A program made the translations under genes and the position numbers. Below, piece by piece: positions 1 to 10,394 of a stretch of DNA of 64,000 nt; positions within the stretch are counted from its first letter, which is position 1, and each line of letters starts with the position of its first letter. Below the pieces are notes generated by a model. The model did no database searches, was not told where the DNA came from, and was given only the letters and a program-made list of their open reading frames with translations. Source of the DNA: Pochonia chlamydosporia 170 (Eukaryota > Ascomycota > Sordariomycetes > Hypocreales > Clavicipitaceae); assembly GCF_001653235.2 (NCBI RefSeq), contig NC_035791.1:4588001-4652000 (forward strand). Direction: 5' to 3'.

Positions 1-1218
1 GGGTTGATTGCATTTGTGGTAAAAGCGAAAACACCGCCTGTACTCTGTGCTGACTGGCCAAACATGTTTGCGGTGGAAGAGGGTGAAGCGTTGTTCAGGT
101 TACCACACAAAACCCGGTTGTGTACCAACGGCCATGATCAAGTTGCGGGTTCGTATGAGGTTCAACAAGGACGCTCGAGCGAGCCGTTTGTTTCTTTTAC
201 CGACACGATGTAGAACCATCAAAGGCGTTCGTGCTGTGAGACAATGGTACGCCCAGAAAGCTGTTGTGTCACACAACACGGGACTTACACAAAGGGTGAT
301 GTCTGTTGCGTTTTGGCAACCGAGACGAACAACCGATATTTGGACTACATCTTGCAATTAGCTATAATGCCCCTCTTTGTTAATGCCGTATAATGATGAT
401 GAAGTATTGCGACTATTGTTGGTCTATAAGGCACATAGACGTCTCAAACCGGGCGCCAGTGGGATCTGTGGTTTTGTGAAAGACTCAAGAGACCATTGCC
501 ACCCATTTCCCGTGGAAATCGGATTTCAAAATCGAGTGATTTCTGTTCCCTCGATGGCCCTTCGCTTACTTCCCGAGATGAGTGAGGCTGCTGGTACAAG
601 GTGAACGCTGGCTGTGGATGTTCACCTGTGCTACCGCAGAGGAAAAAAACACAAGGTTTCCAAGATAAACCAATTAGACGTGGAAGTAAAACTTTCCCAA
701 CAGTGCAACGATAGTGTTCCGATCGTGAATCAGGAGAGATCAGCTCGGTGTGGACTTTTGTATGAAGTGTGCTCTGCAGCAAACTTATGTCGTCCCCCTG
801 AGCTGATTTACAAAGGGAAGGAGCAATCCAGCAACTGCAGTCCTTGCCGTACACGTACGAGCTTCCACACGACTTAATTCTCTACATTTTGTCAGCTGTC
901 CATGTTGATTTGTTGGATGGCTTGATTTCTCTCTTAAAAATCTTTCCTCCTGCCAACTAAAATTGTTGCATCCATCATTAATGATTCCTCATCCCCTCCC
1001 CTTACCTTACACTCTCTTTCTCTCTCTCTATTCTCACTCATTCTGTGTGTGTTGACACCAGTAGCCTCTTGACCTATATTCCGTTCGCCGTTCTACTCAT
1101 CGCGATATCTGGCCACGATCCGCTTTTGTTTCTCTTGGAAGATATCGTTGCCTCCCCAAAGCCACAATTGAACAGTTAACTCTAAAGTGTTTACCTCAAG
1201 ACCAGTAAACACGTCGAG
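1..1218. other. No gene recognised; upstream region of the aspartic protease gene
   Basis: No open frame here has recognisable protein features; the longest, on the minus strand at 444-854, looks like chance. The last 300 bases are CT-rich (a TCTCTC run near 1016-1030) and end directly before the protease ATG, so they probably hold its promoter and 5' untranslated leader. Confidence 0.5.
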
Positions 1219-2731
1219 ATGGTCTCTGTTCAACTTCTCCTCTTTGCTATGGGGATGCAAGTTGCCCTAAGCGCACCCAGTGGACAAACAGATCCGCCCA
1301 GTCCATCCGAATGGGACATATCCAAGCCTTTGAACGGATTCACATTCCAAAGGGCAAAAGCTTTATCCGCCCCAACAGTTGACAAACCAACTCTACGGTA
1401 TTCAAAGATTGCCAATGTTCAAGGTCATTCAGGTAGTCGTAATGCCGTTTCTAGTTTGAACCGAATTCTACGGACTCCGCCATCACACGGTCAGCATACA
1501 TACCAAAACATCAGTACTGCTGGAAACTTTTCCACACAATATGCCATCCAGTGCGGGTGGGATGGTGCGCCCGTGTGGCTACTTCTCGATACTGGAAGCG
1601 CCGACACCTGGGCCGTTCAAAGGGGGTTCGAATGCCATGACTCTGATGGTTCCAAGCACAAGCAAAGCGCATGTGCTTTTGGACAGCCTCATATAAAGAA
1701 GTTCCAAAATGGTCCGATCGATGACCTCCACTTCTATTTACGATACGGCTCTGGCGAGAAAGTTCTTGGTCCAATGGGTTATGCAGATATCTCTTGCGGG
1801 GGAGTTTCCGTTTCCGGTCAGCAAGCTGGTCTCGCGAACTATACTTACTGGCACGGGAACAACCTTACTGTTGGGATATTGGGACTTGCTTATCCCTCGA
1901 TCACGAGTGCCTTCTACGGCAAGATCGGGCAAGAGGCCGCCTGGAATGCCATCCAGTACGTGCCATTTCTGACAAATGCTGTAATGCAAGGAAGCATAGA
2001 CCCTGTCTTCAGTGTCACCTTGAATAAGAACTCCTCAGATGGAATCATCGGTTGGGGTGGTTTGCCACCAGTGCGGACAGACACAGATACATACGCTGAG
2101 ACTGAACTCATTATCGTAAGTGACGCCAGCCCTGTTTGGAGGCAGGTTTACGCCGAATGCGGCTGCAGCCCAACCGCAGGACTAATATGTTTCTACATCA
2201 GGCAAACCTTATTGGTTCGGCTGAAACAGCTTGGAAATACTCCTTCTATACGATTGTCCCAGATGGTGTAATCTGGGGTCAGAGCCGAGACAAGACAAAA
2301 TTCCCATACATCGTGGATACTGGGACAACAATGAACTATCTTCCTCCTCGTAAGTCTATGGTGTCCATTGAGAATAATTTCAGATACATGAAAATGGTTT
2401 AATTGCTGACAAACGAGGTATAGCGTTGGCTGAGGCTATCGCCACTGCCTTCCAGCCTCGTGCCGTATACTTGTATCAATGGGGTTCTTACTTTGCCCCA
2501 TGCGACGCGGTACCGCCTAGGTTCGCCGTAGTAATCGGAGAAGTAGAGTTTTGGGTCAATCCCGCGGACATGATTTTCCGAGATTTGATTGATCCGCTGA
2601 CCGGATACTGTGCCATCGCCATTGCCAGCGGTGGAACTGGGCCATACATCCTTGGTGATGTGTTTCTCCAAAATGTCGTTGCTGTTTTCGATGTCGGAGG
2701 GGCACAAATGCGTTTCTACCGCAGGAATTAA
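1219..2731 (+). CDS. Secreted pepsin-like aspartic protease (family A1)
   Basis: Predicted endopeptidase of the pepsin family, 450 residues from three exons: 1219-2115, 2202-2349 and 2424-2731. Both introns (86 and 74 bp) have GTAAG donors and TAG/CAG acceptors, and the reading phase is kept across them. The first 19 or so residues form a hydrophobic signal peptide ending near ALSA, so the enzyme is probably exported. Two catalytic aspartates are visible: DTGS at about residue 124 and DTGTT at about residue 338, the paired motifs of a bilobal A1 protease. The second DTG lies just before the second intron. A run of about 80 residues before the first lobe could be a propeptide. The C-terminal lobe ends with GPYILGDVFLQNVVAVFD, the usual end of the family. 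Substrate and exact subfamily cannot be told; no GPI-anchor signal is visible at the end. Confidence 0.88.
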
Positions 2732-5700
2732 TTCGAATCTTGATGCGATAGAGGGAATCGGTTTGCTGCGACTAGAAGCTGTGTTATGGAAGGCATCGTA
2801 ATGGGGAATCAAGCGTCAAAACCATGCATGTGTATTGTTCAATAGCTCACGCGCTGATACTCTTTTACTTTTTTGAGCAATCTGTGCATCTATTACGAAA
2901 GGGGGAAATATCAATATAAAGCTCTAGCATCGAGCAGGATTTATGGGAAGATGTTAGATGATACACCGTGCCGGGATCTCGGTCTCTCTCGGGATTTGCA
3001 GCATGTATACGAAAATTCGTCCGCCATGATGCACAATGCAACGTGTTCGTCACGGGATTGATTGCAACTCAGAGACTGCATTTCCCAGTTAACGAAGCTC
3101 GGCAGCAACTGTATCATTGACTTCTTGCGGTTGCTATTTTTGCGTCTAAAACCGCCAGTTTCGGAGGATTTAGAAGGAAATTTCTGGAATTCATCAGTGC
3201 AAATAGACTACCGAGAAATCCGGCTGGGCATTTGATCGATTTGATTGATGAAGGCGGCCCGTTGCTTATCGGCCTGGTGGGTAATCCATGTCAAGTCAAT
3301 CTGGTCTGGTCAACCACGATTAGCTCCACCCTTGACAACCACTTTGGCTGCCCGATGGCGCAAAGCAGTCAACCATTGACCATCTGGTCATGTCCCCAGC
3401 CATGTCCGTGCCAAAACGCAGTTGAGGGCTGTGGGAACATTGTGATCTCCTATCAACACAGATTGTGGCACTGCACAGTTGAGTATCTTCACTTGTGCGC
3501 CGCGAACATACACACTTTTTCTTCCGCAAGAACATATTGCCGCCATAGAAGTCGACCACCGTTTCGCTACCATCAAACAGCAGCCGAGTTGGAATCTCGA
3601 ACGCCGACAAGGCAAACATCGTCAATCCCCCTACTCACCGACTTCTGAGTTGCAAACATGAGGGGCGTCGCCGCGGGACCACCAACACCAAGAGACTCGC
3701 CGTCAGGCAGGGCTCGTGCCAATACGTGGAACTTCAGCAAGGTGAGTGCGTCATTACTTGTCATTCATGGGTCGATTTTTGTTTCGCAGGGTTTTCGACC
3801 AACCTAGTGCCTCTACAACAGGAGTAGTGCGAATTCTTCCGGAGACATTGCAGCATCAGTCTGAAGGCATTCTCAAGTGAGCTTCCTTCAAGCTCCATTG
3901 GCGGTGAACGAGGCAAATTGAGACGTCGTCTTAATATCTAGCCCATCCATGGACAGTGTCCCATGTCAGCAACAGCGTCTCAATCACTCGCTGCATCTGA
4001 ATTGGCAGACGATATCGTACCATCCATCAATCAATGACCCAGGACATCGAACCAAGTATTTGATCTGGGATCGAAAAGCGTCTGGAACAAACGCAAAGCT
4101 CAGCCAGCTTTCTTCTGGCAATATCTACCAGAAGAAGCACCCACGATGGGCCAAACTTCTGCACTGGTCGGACAGTCCCGGAGCCAGATCCCCCCTGGTC
4201 AGGTTTCCATCGTTGGAACCTCCCATGCCTTGTTCCTGCAGCAAGGATGATTGATAGAATGGACGGACAAGGCTTCCTCCAGCCAACCGGAGAGGGGCGG
4301 CTTATTGGACCAGGCTCCAGGGCTCGATCCATGGGTAGACCGATGTCAAGTCTTACCGTTCTTGCATTTGCTGTAAGAAACAAGGGTTTTATTTGAAGCA
4401 AAACTTCAGATCAGGTGCCAACTTGGCTTCACCGACCTCATATCTTCCACGATTTTCACAGAGCTCTTTGCTCTAGCCGCACTGTACCTCCTAGTTTGCT
4501 TCCTGATGGGGTACCGGGACGACTCGGGCTGGCGGCGAGGCCAAAGTGGAGAAGACGAAGTTTGTGGTGTAGTCCCATTGTTCTTCCTCCACATTGGATC
4601 ACCTCTCGTCGACTGTTTGCCAACTTGACCACCCCACCAAGCGGCCAAGAGGACAGACGTTCTCCCTCGGCTCAGTCGACGACATGGTTCATTGGGCGAG
4701 GGGGCGCGGTCTTCTGTCCAAGTGCAACAGGATGGCCACTGGAGCTTGGGAAGAATGAGGCGGGAAAATACAGATCTGATGCGGGGTGCGTGGATGGATA
4801 TTGGTTGTCCTTCCTGTAAATGTGTCACCATCGAACCTCAATGGTCACATTCATCAGAAAGTAACGGTCAAGCCCGATGGCTTTCGTCCTTCTGAAGGAG
4901 GCTATACTTGGAACTTTTGGCAAAGTACTTGTATGCGTGGAACAATCTTGGATATTCCAGAATGCAGCCGAGTCTTGGATCAGTGACTGGCTCAGGGTCT
5001 AATGTCGAATCGGTTTGGCATGGTTCTCTCGGCCGTTGATGGTCTGGGAGAGTTCAACGCTCTGACAGGGCTGAAGACAAAGTTGTCCGTCCGGTACCTA
5101 GATCAATTGCCACCAGAATTTTGCTCTCACCCGGGTTCAACGTTTTGGAAACACTGCTATTCTGGCTACATTGTCTGGTGGTACAAGTTCAGAAAGATGC
5201 TGTGCCAACCTGATATGCGGGCATACTGGAAGGTGCAGATCCCAAGGATCAACTGCCAACCTTGAAGGGTCAGGTCACAACCCCACGTTCTGCTTCCCCC
5301 CCAGCATCAGCATCAAGGTGCATGTGGATTGAGCCTTGGCTCTCGGCTCTAGTGGCAGCCACCAGACTGGGCAATGTCGAGTCAATTGCAATTGACTGGT
5401 CTCACCTGGCACTTTGCGCCAGTGACGCCAGTGACGCCAGTGCCCAAAGTACACAATGGCGATCTATTCGATTCATCAGTGGTCTTGTCTGGTCTGGCCA
5501 AGTCGAAGGTGCAGCTTCCCCCGTCGTGGCAGCAGGACAACTAGTACTTGACCAGTTGATCAGTGTGGACAGAACATTGAACGGTCCAGATGTCCTGTCT
5601 GGTTCAATGTTGCCTGGCAGTCCGGTCTGGTTCATCTGCGCAGACGCCAAGTTCCCCAGCTCTGCCTTCCCCATTCTATTCAGTCGTTGTACCGGCTGGG

Positions 5701-6167
5701 TCGCTCCTGCTCAGCCTTGGCCCGCTGAATGCCAATTCGGAAGGCAGTCCCCTCGCTGTGGCCACTGAGTTGCCCCCAAACTTGGGCCCCCGCTGGCGCT
5801 GAAAAATTGAGTGCCTCACGCGATCATCGACTCACCTGTCACCTTGACTTCGTCACTCCAAGGCGATTCCCTTTACAAACCCGGCACTGTCCCGATTTTG
5901 ACTTTTACACCCAAATTCTACCCGACTTCACACAGCTCGCTCATCTCTCGTCTCTCTTCCTCCCTCATTCATCTTTCTATTAGAATTTGCCCTGTTTTCA
6001 CCTTCTGTCAGGATTGAACCCGTCCCTCTTCTCTTGTTCTCATTCGTGTTTGTTCCATGGCCCTTTTGTGCTGAACGTCTTTCAACACGACTGGATGCTC
6101 GAGTTTCTTGTCTCGTCAACCTCCGTCGTGCGCTGGCGCCACCTTTTGATATTTCACCACCGTTACC
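2732..6167. other. Gene-poor stretch with one possible decayed gene
   Basis: 3.4 kb without an intact gene. Open frames are short and have no recognisable features on either strand. The part at 3200-4270 read on the minus strand holds scattered Mur-ligase-like peptides (separate entry). The part at 5400-5700 is rich in GTCTGGTCTGG-like words that recur in other intergenic regions of the window. The last 300 bases, with many CT runs, lead into the PFK-2/FBPase-2 start codon. Confidence 0.6.
3200..4270 (-). pseudogene. Possible relic of a MurD-like Mur ligase
   Basis: Read on the minus strand, peptides resembling the Mur-ligase central/C-terminal junction appear in the right order but in different frames and with stops. 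Near 3555-3400 a basic strand is followed by LIGDHNVPTALNCVLA, which resembles the family motif LxGxHNxxNALxAxxxA. About 60 bases on (3350-3300) comes LRHRAAKVVVKGG, like the L-x-HR-x-x-VV segment, and then a stop followed by LTWITHQADK, which sits where MurD has its W-I-N-D-S-K strand. Further upstream (4150-4030) SFAFVPDAF lies where the SSFQL segment would be. No intact P-loop was found. The match was made by eye only; it could be chance, or a live multi-exon gene that I fail to assemble. If real, this is a bacterial-type gene in a fungal genome that is now broken. Confidence 0.28.
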
Positions 6168-7806
6168 ATGCCGTCTAGAACTGACAATGGAGTTGGTGTC
6201 CAGGTGGAGGACACAAAGATATGTGTAGTTATGGTTGGACTCCCAGCTAGGGGCAAAAGCTATATTGCACAAATAGGTAAGCTTTAGTCTCCGCAAACTG
6301 GTCTCATTGTATCGCTTCTCTTGGTACGACGCAATGCCAATTTAACCCCAAATTCCGTTCTGCCTACTTGTGTCACCTACATGGTGGTTCTTTTTCTTTT
6401 TCTTGGAAGTTCTGGCCAGCTAACAGTCTGTCGCAGCTCAACGCTACTTGCAATGGTTGTCCATACCGGCGCAGACATTCAACGTCGGCAACTATCGGCG
6501 CAACGATGCGCCACAACCCACCGCAGACTTCTTTGACACCAACAATGCCGAGGGCGAGCGGAAGCGCCGTGCAGCAGCAGAGGCTGCTGTAGCTGACATG
6601 CTCGCTTGGTTCCGTACCGGAGGCGTCGTTGCAATTCTGGATGCCACCAATTCTACCAAGGAGCGTCGGAAATGGGTCAACGACATTTGCACGCAGCATG
6701 GCATCGAGGTCCTCTTTGTCGAAAGCAAATGCGACGACCAAGACATTATCATGGCAAATATCCGTGACGTGAAAGCCACCTCCCCAGACTATCGCGGCCA
6801 AGATCCCGAAGCTGCTGCTCAGGACTTTCTGAACCGGATCAGCAATTACGAAAAAATTTATAAGACCATTGACCAAGATGGCGACGAAGACGATTACACG
6901 TACCTTAAGATTATGAACATTGGAAAGCAAGTCATCATCAATCGCATTCAAGATTACCTTCAAAGCCGAATTGTCTACTATCTCATGAACCTACACATAC
7001 GTCCTCGCTCTGTCTGGTTGTCTCGTGTAAGCGCCCTCCTGTGCACAACAAAACGTTGTGGCGTAAAGTTTCTTTGTCGATCTCGCTAATTCCTTCGACC
7101 CTTAGCATGGCGAGTCCCTGTACAATCTGGATGGTAGAATTGGTGGAGATACCTTGTTGTCCCCTCGAGGTGAACAATATGCGCGGAAACTACCTGAATT
7201 AGTACGAAAATCTGTCGGGGTAAGAATATTCTCACAATAGTCTCGTGTGCCATTCAATTCTTTCATGATCTAACAGCATTTCTCAAGGACGATCGGCCGT
7301 TGACTGTCTGGACGTCAACACTGAAGCGAACAATTGCTACGTCGCGCTTTCTTCCGCTACACTATAATCAGCTGCAATGGAAAGCCTTGGATGAACTGGA
7401 CTCTGGAGTATGCGACGGACTCACCTACCAGGAAATCAAGGATCGGTATCCTGAGGACTTTGCAGCTCGCGACGAAGATAAATACAACTACCGGTATCGG
7501 GGAGGAGAGTCCTATCGGGACGTGGTTATTCGTCTAGAGCCAATCATTATGGAATTGGAGAGAAGCGAAGATATTCTCATCGTGACTCACCAGGCCGTAC
7601 TGCGATGCATTTACGCATACTTCATGAAGAAGGACCAGGCCAAGAGCCCGTGGATGAATGTCCCGCTGCACACACTCATCAAGCTGACACCGAGAGCATA
7701 TGGAACCGAAGAGATCCGGTATGAAGCGAATATCCCCGCGGTAAGCACGTGGCGTGGAAAAGGAAGCACCGCAAAACATGAGAATCCTACTCCCGAGAGC
7801 CTTTAA
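6168..7806 (+). CDS. 6-phosphofructo-2-kinase / fructose-2,6-bisphosphatase
   Basis: Bifunctional enzyme that makes and breaks down fructose 2,6-bisphosphate, the cytosolic signal controlling glycolysis against gluconeogenesis. The 443 residues come from four exons: 6168-6276, 6437-7026, 7106-7219 and 7288-7806 (introns 160, 79 and 68 bp), all in phase. The kinase half has the P-loop GLPARGKS (residues 24-31), split from the rest by the first intron, and the FNVGNYRR segment. The phosphatase half keeps the catalytic RHGES (residues 233-237, His234), the acid Glu307 in LDELDSG and the second His372 in VTHQAV. In Saccharomyces the PFK26 paralogue has Ser in place of the phosphatase His; here His is present, so both activities are predicted. 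The C-terminal end (AVSTWRGKG) argues for reading through a GTAAGC near 7741 rather than splicing there. The ATG was chosen because it opens the P-loop exon. Confidence 0.95.
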
Positions 7807-8634
7807 ACGCTGCTGTAGAGCAAGAGCAAGAGCAAGTCCGTGTATACCGCGGTGACCTGCATTCATTTATCTCGTCGGGAATTGCAGCATGGAAAGAAGA
7901 TAGCCGCACGCAAAGCGGAATTGGATATGGGCAATGACGGTAGCAAAAAGGCAAGTATGAACGGAATTTAGCATTATTCGGACAAAGGGCAACTCTGCTC
8001 CAAGGGCTGTTTGTACAACAGACGATGAGGAAGACTGCATGGATGCGAGCATTTGGCAATGAATAAATGGGCCATGGGGTCTTGACGGAACAGACCGTGG
8101 ATATGTCCTATTCTGCCTACATTTTTCTGCGTTTCATTTCTGTGGTCGGTCCGAATTTTGGACCGTGAGCGGGGAGTATCAGGGGGAAGTATCACATTAT
8201 ACCACCATGCAGAGGCGCCACGAGGATTCACATTTAGCTTTATGAACAAATCATTCAACTCTCACGCCCAATCAACCAATTTTACGTGCCGTGCTGTGCG
8301 CCAGTAAAAATCCCTCTGCCAAATTTTCAGAGACACGCGGGAAGCTTGTACTCCGCCGGTCGCTGATGAACAGCCGGTGCAAGTGACTGAGACTGTTGTG
8401 TCGATCAACTAACTCCCAGCTTGTCACTGCCAAAACCAGGTGTGACGCGCTGGGATAAGCAAATCGTGCAGCTCACTCAAACTGTGAAAGGAGATATATA
8501 TTTTCCCGCCTTTGCCTCAGCGGCCAGCCGTTAGAACTTGTCTCCAAAGACTATCCGTTTTCCCCTTAACCAAAACCTCACCAGCAAAGTTGCGTTAATA
8601 TTACGTCGATGCCACCTTCGCTATTAAAAACAAA
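7807..8634. other. Intergenic: 3' flank of PFK-2/FBPase-2 and promoter of the small orphan gene
   Basis: No coding signal seen. An AT-rich GATATATATTTT stretch near 8492-8503, about 140 bases before the next ATG, could be a TATA-type element. Confidence 0.4.
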
Positions 8635-9036
8635 ATGTCTTTCTATTTCCAACCTCCCATTTTTGCTGTCCAGCCAGCCACATACGTGCAACCGGTGATC
8701 TGGATCCCAACTTCCAGTGTTGTACCCTCATACACAGTTGTCCGGGTCCCTACAGCAGTATACACCACGGCTCCAGCCGTGACAGTTTGCCCTGCACCTA
8801 TCGTAAGTGCCATTGCCTTGCCTAGTCCCCAGATTACAGATTTACGGATCAGAATTATATACTACGGCGATGATACCCGTCGAAAGCTGTGGTTTCGTGC
8901 CACCGACGCTATTTATACGAAGATGCCGGAGCGGACGCGACTGAAGGAAGATATTACCCGTTGGGCGAGGCAGCAGAATCTGAGGGGGGTGTGGCACCAT
9001 GCTAGGATGTTTGTCATGCGAAGCGGATCAGCTTGA
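8635..9036 (+). CDS. Small orphan protein, function unknown
   Basis: Predicted 133-residue protein from one uninterrupted frame. The first 70 residues are rich in Val, Pro, Thr and Tyr (YVQPVIW, VPSYTVVRVP, VYTTAPAVTVCPAP) without a clear signal peptide. The second half is basic and mixed (GDDTRRKLWF, RLKEDITRWARQQNL) and looks like a folded domain. The frame after the stop stays open from 9055 to 9384. A weak 66 bp intron (donor GTGTGG at 8989, acceptor CACAG at 9054) would keep phase and skip the stop, extending the product to about 227 residues. I recognise no family. The gene stands alone between a metabolic gene and the convergent PtaB-like gene. Confidence 0.5.
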   Translation: MSFYFQPPIFAVQPATYVQPVIWIPTSSVVPSYTVVRVPTAVYTTAPAVTVCPAPIVSAIALPSPQITDLRIRIIYYGDDTRRKLWFRATDAIYTKMPERTRLKEDITRWARQQNLRGVWHHARMFVMRSGSA

Positions 9037-10394
9037 CTGGTTATTGATTCACAGGTAGGTCCAGTGAAGAGTGATGATGCACTGCGGGTGATGGAGCTTT
9101 ATCATGGTCAGCCGTCGGAGAGAGATGTTGCTGAGGAGGAGATGAAGGACGGATTGGAGATGAGTTTGGCTGGTGGACATGGTGTTCTTCTGACGGCTCG
9201 TATGGATGAGTTTGTTGAAGGCGAGAGGGATGTTGCTGGTGTGGAGGATGACGGCATCTTGCATGCCATGAACCTGATGGGCATGTTCAAGAGGGTGAAG
9301 CTGTGCCTTTGTCGGATGCAGAATCTCCAGCTCTTGAAGACTCTGGTATATGATTGCTGTAGCAGGGTCGGCACCAGCATCTAAACAAAGAGCAGATGAT
9401 GCAAGACAGCTGTAAGAAAGATACACCAGGTTTTCTTGGGTGATAAATGTCGAGCAGTGCAGGGCGAGGTAGCTACTTTATACCATCGACAGTCACATCC
9501 ACGAGAGAAACAACGACAGAATAGTTGGCGTATGTCATTCAATATACACCGGCAAGGGTTTAATTATAAGCACATGAAAAAAAAAAAAAAAAGAACTTGC
9601 TAGTAACCAAACAACACCAAAGTCCACGCCCTTCATGAGCCCCTGCCTGAAACAGTTTTATATCGTACACAAGGATTTTCAAGAACAAGTCCCATTACCG
9701 CCGATTATGAATCTCCGCTCTCCGCCCGCCCACGGTTCGTCTTCGACTTTTGTTCAAGCGATTTTGTGTGATGCTTTTGTGATTCGTCGAGCTTTCCACC
9801 CTCGCTCTCTCTCTTTGTGTATAGCCGCGTCTCCCCTGGTATATCTGGTTGAAAAATCTTGCCACGAAAGCCTGCAAAACACCAGCCATCGTATGCCAAC
9901 CTAAACAAGTTGGTCCTCACTCCAGACTCGTCGCATTGCGGTAAAAAGAAACAACCAGATCGCACATTCATGATATCATGTAGCCACTGCTGCACATATC
10001 CCCTCCCAAATTCGTAGACTTGGACTCGACAAAGCTGCCCATGCGCTTAAACGCATGGCTGGTCGCCTGGGTATCAGTCGAGCAAGCCATGTGGAGAGTG
10101 GCATATCATCTCGCGGGAGGCAAAAAAAAAAAAAATGATTACAAACGCAAGAAAACAAACACCTAGCCCTCGGAGTGTAACCATCTGTTCAAACAAGAAA
10201 TAAAAACACTCAACCAATGTATGCTGGTTTTGCCACATTGGCTCTCAAAACGACATAAACAGATTGGCCAGCCAGGAATCAACCAAGCACCGAAACGGAC
10301 GCCGCCATGCTACATGAAACATAAAGAGAGCATGAATTATGTTATGCGCCTGACTTTCCAACAGAGCTGTTGCAAGTCAACACGACGGGAAATC
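9037..10394. other. Intergenic between two convergent genes
   Basis: Apart from the possible second exon of the orphan gene (9055-9384), nothing coding was recognised. Short poly(A) runs occur at 9577-9592 and 10123-10135. The stretch should hold the 3' ends of both neighbours. Confidence 0.45.

Noticed and set aside
1620..1640. GGTTCGAAT word resembling a tRNA B box
   Set aside because: It lies inside the protease exon, with no matching A box or cloverleaf around it. No tRNA or 5S rRNA gene was recognised anywhere in the window.
7741..7760. Possible intron donor GTAAGC near the end of PFK-2/FBPase-2
   Set aside because: Reading through gives AVSTWRGKG, which looks like the normal end of the family, and no acceptor gives a better ending.
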